Shown: in pieces, positions 1 to 12,600 of the stretch
Position numbering within the stretch: the first letter of the stretch is position 1
How the letters are laid out: every line of letters begins with the position of its first letter
Assembly (NCBI GenBank): GCA_037957365.1
Contig: JARHVA010000006.1
Location: forward strand, 7,538,501-7,602,500
Direction: 5' to 3'
Source: Torreya grandis
Lineage: Eukaryota; Streptophyta; Pinopsida; Cupressales; Taxaceae
DNA length: 64,000 bases
Notes under the pieces: generated by a model
Seen by the model: only the letters and a program-made list of their open reading frames with translations
What the model was told of the DNA's origin: nothing
The model's database searches: none
Program-made: the position numbers and the translations under genes

Positions 1-234
1 CTTTGACAATTTCCATTTTTCTTAAAATGAATATGCATAAGTGCATGAAGTTCAAGGACAATTTTGTGGATATATACTGTAACTTCAATAAATTATAGAC
101 ATAACGCATCTACATAATGTTTATAATACATATGTGTTATTTCAAATTAGGCTCAAGATCACTAAACCTAAATGTGTACATATTATAATGTGTACATGTT
201 ATATCAGGTAAACATAACACGTAAGTGTTATACC
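1..234. other. left flank, no gene seen
   Basis: AT-rich sequence outside the recognisable fold-back arm. It holds two close copies of AATGTGTACAT (about 172-202), and similar words lie outside the opposite arm near 58740-58800, so the outer repeat may extend a little into this stretch. I see no coding frame. Confidence 0.5.
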
Positions 235-2125
235 GCGTATTAACTTTACATTACACAAAAATTAATAAAATATCTATTTGAAGGGGTAAATGGTTTGGTA
301 AAATAAATGTTAAGGATAAGTTTACATTTATGTTCCTTATACTTAAATTTTATTTTAGTAAATATAAGAAATTAGGGTCTCTCTGCATCTGATACAATTG
401 GTCCCATAGTTGTATGCCTTACAATGTGGGAGATAGTTTTTCAAAATATAATCTAGTTAGTACTTAAGCATTTACAGGGTCTTGGTATTGAACCTTGGGA
501 TTTTAGGGCATAAATTTTGTAATTTATGTCCATTTTTGGTGAACATATTGTAATTTTTTTAGGTTTTTATGCCTTCTAGATTGCTCATTAGAATTTTTAG
601 GAGTTCTAGGCTTTTCAAAATTGAAGTTTACAAACTACTCACTTTGAATTCAAGCCAAAGTGGTGTGATTTGAATAGAATAGGTCATATTGATGACTTTT
701 TTGCATAATATAACCACTTTCTCATCATCCCTCCCTCAACCCTAATCACTTTCTCCTCATCCCTTATCATCCCTAATCACTCCATCCTTATCCCTCATCA
801 TCCCTAATCACTCCCTCATTGACCCTAACCATTTCTCAATATCTTTAATCACTCCCTCAATATCCCTAATCACTCCTCACTAACCCTCACCTTCCATTAT
901 TATCCTTAATCATTACTTTCATCATCCCTTATCACTCACTCTTCATCCCTCATCATCCCTAATCACTCCCTCATTGACCCTCACCATCCCTCATCATCTC
1001 TAATCACTCTCTTATCATCCTTAATCACCCTATCATTAACCCTCACCATCTCTAATCATTTTTTCATCATCCCTCATCATCTCTAATCACTCCCTCATCA
1101 TCCTCCATCATCCCTAATCATTTTATCATTAACCCTCACCATCCCTCATCATCATTAATCACTCTCTCATCCTCCCTAATCACTCCCTCATTGACTATCA
1201 CCATCCTTCATGATCTATACTGACTCACTCATTGTCCCTCATCATCTCTACTCACTCCCTCATTATCTCTTATCACCCTTAATCACTCTATCCAATACCT
1301 TAATAGTGGGTGTAGTAGCTTCCCATTGTACCTGATTGGATTAACTTCCAATTCCAAATTTTAGTCACTCAAATAAGGCCCAAATAAAATCTTATCTCAC
1401 TCATAATCTTTCACTTAAATAAGGAACTCAGAGATATCATCTCATTATCTTATTGGATTCAAATATTTATACGGTGATCCATGCCTAGATTATGAAGAGA
1501 GTGTGTATTTAGAGCCCTGAACTAGAATAAATAAGAATTAAATTGAACAAAGGGTGGGATGAAACTATATTACATACATTTATAGACTGGTATTTGAGCA
1601 TATAAGAATCCAAATCCTATAGATGAGAATACAAATTTATATCTATATAGATAGGAGTGACTAGAGACTAGTTGATAATTCTTATCCCAACCCCATACTT
1701 GACTTCTTGTTTTCTCTATATGTCATTGAGAATATGTCCATAGTAGACTGGATTGCCAGATAGATAGATAGATAAGTGGTCACCAATTTGGTAGAGTATG
1801 TTCCAATTTGGTAATTGATAGTGTGTTTCTAAACCCAAATTGATCTATACCCAACTTGATATACAAAAGGAATGAAGGGCATATACCTTAATTTAGTGTA
1901 TCAAGAGGGGACACTTAGAGCTTAGGCATGGATCAATGGTCGTAAAGGTCAAATTAGGCCCCTATCATATATTAAGTATTATTTGGTCCCAAATATAGTA
2001 TATCAAAGGATAGTGTATGAATAATGGGCCCACTATAGATATATGGTGGGCACCATTCCAAAGGCCCTACCTCGATCTCAAACTTTCCCAACCCATTAAG
2101 GCAATGGAAAATTTACTACCTACTT
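235..2125. repeat. left inverted arm of fold-back-like repeat X
   Basis: Read as reverse complement, this stretch matches the right side of the window: 235-720 pairs with about 58130-58610, the minisatellite at 720-1300 pairs with 56490-58130, 1300-1570 pairs with 56215-56490, and 1570-2125 pairs with 54985-55575. Diagnostic shared words are the spacer with TGAATTCAAGCCAAAGTGG and the body segment GGTCACCAATTTGGTAGAGT. No frame looks coding. With element A removed, the arms would be separated by about 1.5 kb, which gives a fold-back architecture. An alternative is two independent copies of one repeat that landed head to head. Confidence 0.65.
720..1300. repeat. minisatellite, about 21-bp unit (reverse orientation)
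   Basis: Degenerate tandem array of TCCCTAATCACTCCCTCATCA-type units, often interspersed with TTGACCCTCACCATCCCTCA variants. It is the reverse complement of the arrays at 56490-58135 and 3100-3310. Units vary by several bases and in length (about 18-25 bp), so the array is old. There are no open frames. Confidence 0.85.
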
Positions 2126-3008
2126 CATCTATGCCAAGGAGTAAGTCAATGGAAGGTTACCTTTTTTATATTTAGCTTTGCTTCACCTAATATCATATCA
2201 AGGGAATATTTCCTTCTCGATGGATATCAAGGGAGTAAGGCACAACTATCAATGGAATTTTTCCTTCTTAGTATCTAGATTTTTTTTACTTCTAGATTAA
2301 GGCATGGCTATCAATGGAAACTTAATTTTTGATAGATAGATTTGTTCTTACCCTACCTAATAGGGCAAATAAATTTTCCTTCCCGATATACAACTTTTTT
2401 CTTATCATACCTACTTTCCTTTATACAATATATTTTTAGCTATCAAGGGAAACTTGCTTCCCAATCTATATTTTACATATATTATTTCCCTACCTACTTA
2501 GTTATGCCCTACCTACTTAGATTTTTTATTGGTAAGGTAAGATTGATTCTCAATAGATAGAATGAGAAATTAATTTTTGAATCATGTTATCTATGCAATA
2601 TATCTATACTATTGAGTATGCTTTCCCTACTTTACCTGCTTGAGTATGCGCTACTCGATTGAATATCTAAGACATATCTTGATGTAGAGTATGCCCTACC
2701 TAAATACCAAAACCATATCTTAATCTTGACTATTCCCTACCTACCATATTATACTTGATCATGCCCTACCTACCTATCCTTCTTCTTATACATACTTGAG
2801 TATACCTTACCTACCTTCTTGTACTTAGTATGCCCTACCTACCTGTCTTTATTTCCATACCTACTTGACTATTCCCTACACGATATAATACCCAAGCCAT
2901 ATCTTGATCTTGAATACCCATATCTAATCTTGACCATATATATCTTACCTAACCATATCTTTAATACTTGATACCTAATTGAATACCCAAGGCATATCTT
3001 GAAATAAA
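2126..3008. repeat. CCCTACCTAC-rich repeat block of X
   Basis: A non-coding block in which ATGCCCTACCTACTT/CC recurs many times between about 2480 and 2890, joined by TTGA(C/G)TATGC and AAGCCATATCTTGAT spacers. The first part (2100-2460) is similar in the same orientation to 55580-55900 in the right half of X, although the neighbouring arms are inverted, so X is a mosaic. The small open frame at 2342-2560 looks like chance in AT-rich DNA. Confidence 0.6.
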
Positions 3009-3330
3009 AGGGGGGATTCTAACCTGTTTAGAGAAAGGAGTGACTAGGGATGATTAGGCACAAATAGAAATCCACTGCACCCACCATAAAGGTATTAAAA
3101 GGAGTGATTATGGATAATGAGGGATTACTAAATACTTATTATGGATGATGAGTGATGATAATATTCAATGGGGGAGTGATTAGAGATGATAAGGGATGAG
3201 GAGGGAGTGATTAGTGATGGCAAGGGATGATGAGGGAGTGACTATGAATGATGAGGGTTGATGAGGGAGTAATTAGGAACAATGAAGGTTGATAAGGGAA
3301 TGATTAAGGATAATAAGTGGCAAAAAAAAT
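3009..3330. repeat. direct X unit with minisatellite; related empty site for element A
   Basis: This unit runs from GGGGGGATTCTAACCTG through AAATCCACTGCACCCACCATAAAGG into a forward-oriented minisatellite (about 3100-3310). A second copy of the first half lies at 3488-3560, and the continuation CACCCACCATAAAGG is found at 54867 onward. The unit here therefore shows what the site looked like before element A split the second copy. Confidence 0.7.
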
Positions 3331-3560
3331 TATTATGTTTTATATATATAGTGGTAATATCTATTATCAAGTGACCTTATCTACCCCATGTGTACAATAT
3401 TGATTCATTCTATTCCTTCTTATTGAATGGGCACTAAAACACATGCTTCAAATGAGGGGGCATTGACTGAGTCATATCTAAAAATGAGAGGGGGAATTAC
3501 AACTTATATAGAGAAATTAGTGGCTATGGATGATCAAGCAAAATATTAAATCCATCATAG
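3331..3560. repeat. second X unit, cut by element A
   Basis: Non-coding. The last 75 bases match 3009-3080 and stop exactly at the TGTAATGATCC start of element A's LTR. The rest of the unit resumes at 54865. The expected 5-bp duplication is not obvious (CATAG against TACAC), so it has decayed or my boundary is a base or two off. Confidence 0.6.
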
Positions 3561-3713
3561 TGTAATGATCCCCCCAAAATTATTTTCACATAATATTCAA
3601 TCTAAAATATATTTTTAAATCAACTATCAAAACACCCATTTTTTCCCTACACCAATTGATCCTGAGAAAGACAATTTTAACATAATTATCATGGGAAACT
3701 TCCTTAAACTTAA
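3561..3713 (-). repeat. element A left LTR, outer fragment
   Basis: Matches the start of the right LTR (53714-53870) through CAACTATCAAAACACCCAT and TTGATCCTRAGAAAG. It stops where copia element C begins (TGTTAGGATAT) and continues at 33663. The five bases before the break (CTTAA, 3709-3713) match CTAAA at 33663-33667 with one change, as expected of a target duplication. Confidence 0.75.
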
Positions 3714-3723
3714 TGTTAGGATA

Positions 3724-4929
3724 TTTATGCAATCATAAATGCATCATGTTTATAAATCAATCCTGGCTTAGAGAAGATAGATCATACCTACACTTCTGAT
3801 TGGGAACACATTTATTAAGTGAGAGCATGACCAATATGGGGATCTTCTAGACCCGATTAGGGGATCATTTATCATAATACACTATGCTAAGGAGGGTTCC
3901 AAATTCTCCAATCTAACATAATCACACAATAAACCTAAAGGGGTCTTAAGTTTTGATATTTCACCTAAACTAATAACAAGTAAATTAAATGTAATCTAGT
4001 GCTCACCAAAGCTTGTGACATAAAGTGGGGATTAGAAATACTAAAACTAAACATACATAGAAGACATATACTCACATCAATGTATATAAAATCCTAATGC
4101 ATGGAAGAGAAATACAAATGCATATCTATCTAATCTTACAAAGGAGAAACAAAGTTAGGAATACTCACCTTTGAAGATAAACCCACCAAGCCTCAATCTC
4201 TCCCTTGGCCAAGGTGCTTCATAAGAGGTTGTTGTGGTATGTAAGAATGACAAAGATAAATCAACTTTAGGCTACACAACCTATCAATTCATTCAAAAGG
4301 CTTTTCCATAATACAAGACCCATATCTCCAAATAAATTATGGAACCCTAAGCTTTGCTTTTCAAGTATAATGGTGAATAAGCAAATGTTTTTTAACTCTT
4401 ATTTCTTATAATAAATTATGGAAATAAACTTGTATATATAGGCAGATTTGACCCATATATAGGTAGATTTGACCCTAAACCCTTCAAAAAATCTTGGCCA
4501 ATAGGTTCAACCCAGTTGACCTAGTATAAATTTAGACAATTATTCACTAGGTCATGAGCTAAGTCAGCCAAAGGCCAAACTAGTTCTTAAGTGAAAATCA
4601 CCTGAAATTGTACAGGGTTAACCCAGTTGACCTAGCAAGGTCAACTGACAAAAGGGGATTAAGGTGGGTAAAAGGATAATAAAAGGTATACAATGACTAG
4701 AAAGGGTACAACATAGAATAGAAAGCTTAGGGATAATGTTTCAGAAGACAAGTGTGTAGATAACAACTTGCAAAAGGGACAACAATCATATGAAGCATCA
4801 ATATTCTACCCACCCTTTTCTCAATGCACACTTTAAGGCATGAAATTATAAATATTGAGACTCAAATGGTTCCCATAAGATACAAAGTGTCAGTAAGTGT
4901 TAAAAATTTTAAAATATTATGTTTATACA
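3724..4929 (-). repeat. element B left LTR (3' LTR)
   Basis: Starts TTTATGCAATC (the partner starts TGTATGAAATC, so the TG has decayed) and ends TTTATACA. It contains two TTGAC/GTCAA palindromic motifs near 4510 and 4620 that recur throughout this element. Confidence 0.8.
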
Positions 4930-6179
4930 TATGCCCCACTCAAAACTCATCACATGTCACGTAAGTGCAACATAAGATGGTGCTTCAAGAAATAGAACAT
5001 GATAACACATAAATATGATGCTAAATAAAGTGTAGTAATTATAAAATGAGATAAATGAGAGAATAAAATTGAAAAACACATACCTTTACTTACCTTAGTG
5101 TTATAAATAAAGAAGTAGACTGTGAAAAAAGTGAAGGCATCCAAATGTGAAGAACATTACACGAACCTGTAGAAATTAGTGCAAAATAAAAATCCAAAAA
5201 TCAAATTTATTAGAAAATAGGAATATGGTAGTGTAAAATATTCCCTACGTCATCATGATTCTATAATATTTTATGGTTCAAAAAATAGATTAGTAGAAAC
5301 GAAGATATAGGTAAAACAAGGAATCTGATAGAAAATAATTGAAAATTTTAGAGTTTTGGAAAAGTGTTTTTAAATAGGGTCAAAATAGAAGTCATATATT
5401 ATTTTTAACTTGTGAAGGAGAGAAAAAGAGCTCTGAGAGACCAAACAAGCTAGATGGTGAGGAGATGATAGGCTAGATGAGATGGACCCCCAGAGGTGGT
5501 GGTAGGTGCACTATAGGTATGAAACTAAGAATTTGAAGCTAGTTTTTGGATATTTATGGATTTTAAGCATATTTTTAGAAATTTTTAATTTTAATCATTT
5601 ATAAGAATTAAAATGAACCCAAATTAAGAACTAAGGGTAGGAAAAATCTTAAGGGAAATGGGTTTAAAGGGTTTGGGAAATCACTACCAAAAGGCACTTA
5701 TTTTTCAAAATGTAAGGGGTTGATAGGGAAAAATAACTATAGTATGCTAAAAATTGATAAAAATCCATATTGCCAACTTAGTAGGTATGTGTCGACCCAG
5801 TACAGTTTATAGACTATGGACCTAGTACATTATTGTTGACTGAGCAAAAATGGTCTATGTGATAACTCAGTACTAAGAGGGGAAAAATAATGAGGTTGAC
5901 TTAGATTATGAAGTCAATTGAGTCAAAATAGGAGAAATTTTGATCAACCTAGTGTTTGACCAAAGGACTAGAATAGTACAAAAATGTGTGCAAGTAGCCA
6001 AAAAAGTGCTATAAGGGCCCAAAATGACCAAGTGATGGACAAAAGGGTCGATTAAGCTAACAATAGGTTGAAAAAATGACTAGATTAAACCAAATTAAGC
6101 TTGTTTTAGTTAAAAATTGAAAAAGAATGTATTTTAATTATACATGACATGGAAGATCTAATACATCTTTTGTTGTTTC
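4930..6179. other. element B interior, non-coding stretch next to the 3' LTR
   Basis: No coding frame supported. At 5790-5960 are further TTGAC/GTCAA words (GTCGACCCAG, GGTTGACTTAG, GTCAATTGAGTC, GATCAACCTAG), the signature motif of element B. The short minus frame at 4950-5144 shows no family resemblance and is probably chance. Confidence 0.5.
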
Positions 6180-7196
6180 TTAGTTGTAGGGGCATCTGAG
6201 ATTTTGGCATTTGGTGGATGCATCATGGCTCCCAGACTTACTAGAGCACTTATCGATAGAGGATAGAGCTAGATTGATTGTCATGGTCCTAGGAGGTAAA
6301 GTAAAGATGTGCAGGGTACCCATGAGTTTAGATCTATTAGTCATGTTCATAGGATGCTAGGAATGATTGATTAACACCTTTAGGTGGGAGTGGAGGGGGA
6401 TATTATAGATTTGGTCATCACCCTAGAGGATGTGCATGCCATATTAGGATTTCCCATAGCATGGACACCTTTAATCATAGAGATACCTAATAATAAGGAG
6501 GATAAGAGAGCCTTAGTTGTATGGGCTATAGGCTCAGAAAAGGTATACTTAGGATAAATGGTGAGCATGGTTTATTTGTATACGTCATATATTTTAGATA
6601 TTCGAAAGGATATGATAGGACTTATGATAGCATAAGTGTTATAACAAAGTCAAATGATAAGGTACCATTATTTTTGATAGCCTTGAGCCAGATGATATTA
6701 GAGAATATGGTGTTATATAACCTGTGATCTATCATCTAGGTATAGCTCATACATGAAATGTATGGAGTGTTGTTTAGAGGGTATAATTTAGTGGGACTGA
6801 TCATATTATTGATAGCATGGATATATGAGAGGTTCTTCATGTATCAACTAGTTGGGTTACCCTACGCAATCTATGATAGGTCACCTTAGGTATAGAGATG
6901 GAGTAGGACTAGGTAGCATGGGTTGTGCCCCATGTTCTAGTGTTATAGATAGTGATATGAGTAAATATACTATGGCAGTCATATGGGTGCATTATTATGA
7001 CATGTTTGATTTAGGATATAATAACACTAGTTTTAGCATGGATAGAGGTGATATGGCATTACACCTAGTGGATAGAGCTATGTTTGATGGCATAAATACC
7101 AAGATAGATGTGTTTGCCTCACCCATCGATATCAATATTGGTGCCTACATTTTTGGCTAGGTATATGAGGGAGTGATGAGGGAGAGGAGGATTATG
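6180..7196 (+). pseudogene. plant mobile domain (PMD, MAIN-like) gene, 5' part, interrupted by element D
   Basis: The plus strand encodes, across one or two frame changes, HLVDASWLPDLLEHL (about 6210-6255), then LINTFR near 6370 and ITLEDVHAILGFPI (about 6417-6457). The series Leu-x-Glu-His-Leu, NTFR and (I/V)TLEDVHAILGxP is the hallmark of the plant mobile domain, found in host MAIN/MAIL proteins and in several transposon families. A single-base shift separates NTFR from TLEDV. Downstream frames, including one at 6852-7160, are coding-like but I cannot assign them. The gene is antisense to element B's gag-protease, and element D inserted at 7197 and moved the remainder to 16697. It is no longer functional. 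Function in transposons is unknown. Confidence 0.65.
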
Positions 7197-10050
7197 TGTT
7201 GGAAATATGAGTGCCATTGATGTCAAAAGGGATATTATGAGCATGTCATTAATGCTCAAGGATGAATATAGTGATCATGGTGATCTTATCAGAGGTCAAG
7301 GATGATTGGAATGCTTGTGTGCATGAATGTAATTCATTAAATTCTTCATAATGATCATCTAAACATGTTGGGTCCAGATAGGAAAAGATAACTAAACATA
7401 TTGATGAGGTCAGTGTTTGTACACATGGAGGTATTAGGAAAAAATAATCACATGGGTCTATTCATTTTTGTGCCTAGATTATATGCATTAAATATTAGGC
7501 CACATAACGTAGCATGATAAAAGATATGCTTGAGAAAATTAGGGATCTAAGGCATTTTGATAGTGTTCTCCAACACTGTCAAATTTGCAGTTTTCAAGAA
7601 AAATATCAAAGGCATTTTTATGAAGACATATATTACACCTATTAAGGCTTCAGGAGAAATAGAATATATGAATGGAATCCCCTATGTAAGAGGATCATAT
7701 ACACTAATTTTTATGTCATTTGACTTAGTGAAACATGTGTTATGTAGGTACAAAGTCAGCCTTCTAGGAAAAATGAAAGGGTTTCCATACTTAGACAAAA
7801 TCTGCACAAGGTCATGCAAAGTTGTCGTGCTTTTACAAAGATAATATATGGACATTTTCAAAAGAAATAGATAGTAGATATGTTATGGGTTTTTCATGAT
7901 CATCTTAAATATATGGACTATAGGTTCAATTGAGAAAGAATGAGCTCAAAATTGATTTATTTAGCTCTTAGACTAGATAGGGTTTCTTAGTAAAACCCTA
8001 AAGGTTCATCCATGGCATCAACAAGAAAAGTTCTATTTTAATATTTACTTGGTATAGCTGGGAGCCAGTTAATATAGTTACAACTTAATTCCATATCACC
8101 ATTAATAAATTGAACCCTCAACCTAGCAATTATTGGCTTTGAGAAATAATCAAAGAACTTTATATTTTCTTAAGTCTAAGACTTAATATATATCCCATCT
8201 TGATCAACAACTTGCACTTCATCATATATAGACAATCTAATAAATCAAAGTGAAGTCAAAGTGTCAAAGGTCCCTCTGAGTGAATGCACTAATACCAAAT
8301 GTCATAACCACATGATTATGTTAGATAGAGGACCAATGAGAGTGAGCCTATTAGAGGTTAAAGGTATAGCTAGTTGAAGATCAATAGTTCATGATTAATC
8401 AGACATTGGAGATCCAATGAAGCATGATGAAGTCAAATTGTAAAATGGACCTCTGAGTTAACATACAAGTGACAAGTGTTACATTCATAGAGATTTTTAG
8501 ATAGAGACCCAATGAGTGCAAGCTTTTCAGAGTTAATGATTGAGCTTATCAGAAGATCTAATAATGCATGGGTGATCATGAAAAGGAGATCCAATGGAGT
8601 GAATGAAAATAGATGGAACAAAGTGATCGATGTTTATCAACATAATGAAAAGTTAAATACCAAGTAGGTCTGAGAAGATCAATGAAGTGAAATTGATCCA
8701 AAGATATAGGATGTTGTGAGATGAGGTCAAAGTGTCAAAGTTTAACAACCAAGTCAAGGTAAAGAATGTACATCTTTAGATATCCAACAGCACATGGGAG
8801 ATAGTATCTGGAGATCTACAGATGAATTTTAAAGAGTAAAACATTAAATTTCAATAACATATAGAGATTTAATGGAGTGAGAGAGCTTGGAGATGGTGTG
8901 AAGAAAGAGATCAAAGGTTGGTATTAAAAGTGTTTAAATACAAACAATCAAGTGGAGAAACATGCAGGAACTTGCATATAAGTTTTATATCTTGATATAG
9001 ATAATGGGATTGATCAATCCAACTGATCAAATCTATATTAAAGAACTTGTGCATTAAAAATTGATTCTAATAGATGTTATAGATAGTAAAGAAACCTACA
9101 TTTATGGCATTATGCATGGAATTGAGATGCAATAAACTTACAATTTAAGTCATAATGAACTAAAGTCTAGAATTAGTTGATGTGTTACAGTCTGAGTGTG
9201 AACACATAGAAAATATGGAACCCTAGATCATTTGTTTATATATATGATATCTAGGATAAAAGGAAAAGTTGTTTGAGCTATTTGAATTATGTCAAATAGA
9301 AAATATAGTGACATAGAGGCTATAGAGAGAGAGATGAAGTGTGTTGAATAGATACATGTATAGACATAGAGAGAGAGGGGTAGAGAGGAAGAAAATCACA
9401 TAGATATAATGTATAGAGAATGAGTAGTTGTAGATTAGAATTTTAATAGAGAGTTAGAGTTTAATTTATTTATGAATCTATTTTGTATACTAGAGTTGTA
9501 GCTTCATTAGATTTGATTGGTTGGTACCATTAGACAAGCTAAGTTGGTGCCCAGTTAGGGGATTGATGTCTCCTTAGGGTTGGAGCCCTTAAACATTATA
9601 ACTAGTGAGGTTAATCTGATTTGCTTCTCAATTAGTGATTTGGTGCTTCTTTAAGGTTGGTGCCCTTAAACATTGTAACCAATGAGGTTAAGCTAAGTTG
9701 GTGCACAGTTAAGGAGTTAGTGATTCATTAGAGTTGGTGATCTTAAACTAGGGAATTGGTGTCTCCTTAGATTCAGTGCCCTTAAAAGTGTAACCAGTGA
9801 GGTTTTGCTAAGGCATTGACTGTGAGGCTAGATTAGAATAGTATATTCTAGTAGCTATTCTTATCATGGTTTTTCTCTTTGGGTTTTACATGTATAAATT
9901 TGGTGTCATGTGTATTTGTGTGTGTGTGATCTCTGCATTTATCTTTTAATCTACATATGCTTTTGAATTTGCTTTAAACAGATTAAAGGACTGGTTTTAT
10001 TTGATATACAGATTCACCCCCCCCTCTTAATATATAACTATGTTCCAAAA
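7197..10050 (+). repeat. element D left LTR
   Basis: Pairs along its length with 13787-16691 (for example CATTAATGCTCAAGGATGAATA and AATGGGATTGATC). It ends TGTTCCAAAA, where the partner has TGTTCCAACA. Small frames here, such as 8433-8621 minus (counterpart 15080-15277), are shared by both LTRs but show no recognisable domain. At 9510-9820 lies a tandem block of about 77-90-bp units. Confidence 0.85.
9510..9820 (+). repeat. LTR-internal tandem repeat (left LTR of D)
   Basis: About three to four degenerate units of the form GTTGGTGCYCAGTTAGGGG ... TCCTTAGGGTTGGTGCC ... CCCTTAAACATTGTAACCAG ... TGAGGTTAAGCT. The same block, more regular with a period near 77 bp, is at 16150-16450 in the other LTR. 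Confidence 0.75.
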
Positions 10051-10121
10051 ATTATTATTATATCCTAGGTTTCCTTGAAAGAAGCTAATCAGCTCAAGTA
10101 GATCTTAGAATAGTGAACACA
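10051..10121 (+). other. element D leader and probable primer site
   Basis: The bases after the LTR (TTATTATATCCTAGGTTTCC) resemble the common copia leader in which an initiator-Met primer site is followed by CTAGGTTTCC, but the primer match is badly decayed. Confidence 0.35.
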
Positions 10122-12600
10122 ATGGCTAGTCAAGGAAGATCTTTATCAAATAAAGCACCTTTATTTGATGGATCAAACTATACATTCTAGAGCATAAGAA
10201 TGGAAGCTTATTTATCTTCATTAGGTTTTGATTTATGGATGTCTATGGTAAATGTATATACAAACCCTATTATAACTCCAAATGATCAGGCTTAAAAAAA
10301 GGCATATGAGAGCTATACCAAGGCAAATAATATTATTATATATGGATTCTCCAAATAAAATGTTATCAAAGTAATGCATTTTCAAAATAAACAATAGATC
10401 TGTAACAAGTTGAAGAGCATCTATAAAGGTGATGACAAGATAAATCAAGCCAAGCTACAAACATACAGAGGAATGTTTGAGAGTTTTAAAATGACTGAAG
10501 AAGAGAATATTACAGACTACCTTTTCAGGGTAAATGAAATAGTCAATACAATCAAATGCCTTGGATAAGAAATGAAAGAATCAATCATTATCAAAAAGGT
10601 CCTAAGATATTTTCCATCAAGGTATGATTCTAAAATCTCTACAATAGAGGAAGCAAGAGATATAGATAAGCTCGCAGTAGATGAGTTGCATGGAACCTTC
10701 ACTACCTATGAGATGAGAATGGGATAAGTAGATACTTCCAAGAGATAAGCTCCATTTAAATCATCCAAGCATGCAAAATTAGAATCATCTACATCTAGAT
10801 CTAAGGAGATTAATGGAGAATAAGCCAACTTTGTCAAAAGATTGAAAAGAGGATCTGGAAAGTACAAAGGCAAGTTACCCTTTAAATGTTTTAATTATGG
10901 TAAAGTAGGACATTTTGCTTCTAAATGCTCTTATGAGAAAAAGGATAATTCTTAGCAAGAAAAAGATGGAAAAAGGATGAAGACCCACTATTCCAAAAGG
11001 ACGAACTTCTTTAAAAACAAGAAAATATTTTATATAAGAGAAGATAGTGACTCATTGGATGATAGTGATAGCTCAGATGATGACCATGATTGTGCCTTTA
11101 TGGCTGAGGGAAATGAATGCTTGTTCACGGCATTAGAATTAACTCCTATAGATCTAGATCAAGAGGAAGTTGAAAATTTTGATGAAGAAGAGGAAGGAAA
11201 ATTAGACCTTGAGTGTAAACTCATTTGTGCTCTAGATGAGATTTATAAGCTAAGAAAAGATAAATCAAGGTAGAAGTTTGGACAAAAAGAAATTGAAAAC
11301 TATCCAAAATTCTTGAAAGATCTAACCAGATGATAGTGAGTCTAAAGGCTCAAGTTGAAGAGGTTATAAAAAATAATAGATGTAGTCAAAATTGAAATAA
11401 AACTTAAGTCTATTGAATGTATGAGGCTAGAAGCAGATATAGTGTCTTTGAAAAAAGAGCTTGAAATGGTTAAAGTATAAATAGACAAAGGTCTAAATCT
11501 GAAAGGAGGATCAAACATTCTTGATAAATTGATTAGCTCTCAAAATCCATCAAAATGGAAATCTGGTCTTGGTTATGAAAAGGGGAAAATTCCCATAACC
11601 AGTACATATACTAAGTTATATGATAATTTCAAAGCATAAGGATCAGGAGTAAAGAGAGAGAAAGCTTTTTGGGATGCAAAGATAGATACAAACACTATTA
11701 ATGTGAATAAGGCTAAAGGAGAAAAGAAGCCTCAAGAAAGGAAGAAGAATAATGAGTTCATCTCCATAAATTCAAGGAATATGGAGAAGATAAAGGTAAC
11801 TAATGCAGATGGTTACACAAAGGTGAGAAGACCCGTAAGGTAGCTCAAAGCTATGACCAGGTATTCCTCATTTTTTTATGGTTATTGTTATAGATATAAT
11901 CATTTTGGTCATAAGGCTAGTAATTGTAGAGTTGTACATATACAGAGAACCAATTTTGTAAGCAAAAATTTATTTGGGACCATGTTAGATACAAATGTAA
12001 TGTGATAAAATTACAATAATTTTGGTCACATACCTAAACATTATATAACAAGCTTTGTAAGATCAAAAGTATAGAGTAAGAAGGAAATCATGCCTCCTAG
12101 TGTGAACAAAGGTTCATAAGTCTTTGAAAAGAAGAAAAGTAAGCCCAATAGGACATATAAGCAACCCAAACATGTATGGAAAGTGAAAGATCAAGCCATG
12201 ATGAAGAATGCTATAGAGGTTGGAAAATGTCAAGAGCTCTCAATATGTGCATATGTTGAGAATGAGAAGGAAAAGCTCAAAGTAATTCCAAGGTAATAGC
12301 CAAGGATAGTTCTAAGGTATGTACAGATTCAACTGAACATCTTGTTGCTATAGAGCAAGTATCAAGCATAGAACATCAGTTTTTTATGCCTAGTGATGAG
12401 ATTTTGAGCTTCAAAGAAGATTCATTAGATGAAAAAGTGTGCCACTTGTTGTCTCTATGTATTTTAAATACAATCATAGAAGAAAAGGAAAACATTGTAG
12501 TGGATGAGCATGTTACTTATCTTAAGCCTAAGAAGAAGGAAAAAATAAGATGACCAAAGAAGAGAAGGAATATGAGGATTTGTGGGTAACCCTTAGTTTC
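10122..12600 (+). pseudogene. element D extended Gag with three zinc-knuckle-like motifs
   Basis: The frame opens with ATG and MASQGRSLSNKAPLFDGSNY, the usual start of copia Gag, and continues through a UBN2-type Gag region (TYRGMFESFKMTEEENITDY about 10455-10520, STIEEARDIDKL about 10635). A first knuckle reads CFNYGKVGHFASKC (about 10888-10930; the second Cys is now Tyr). An acidic region follows, open at 10977-11273. A second motif (YCYRYNHFGHKASNC, about 11885-11930) and a third (NYNNFGHIPKHY, about 12010-12045) come further down, also with Cys to Tyr changes. Stops such as that in YTF*SIRM, where Trp is expected, are TAG or TAA. No protease, integrase or RT follows. Gag would have packaged the element RNA. 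Confidence 0.7.

Noticed and set aside
720..1300. Plant telomere repeat (CCCTAAA) because of frequent CCCTAA words
   Set aside because: The unit is about 21 bp (TCCCTAATCACTCCCTCATCA) and lacks consecutive CCCTAAA copies.
2342..2560. Short hydrophobic open frame as a small protein gene
   Set aside because: It lies in a low-complexity block of X, has no start context or family resemblance, and such Phe/Leu/Tyr-rich frames are expected by chance in AT-rich DNA.
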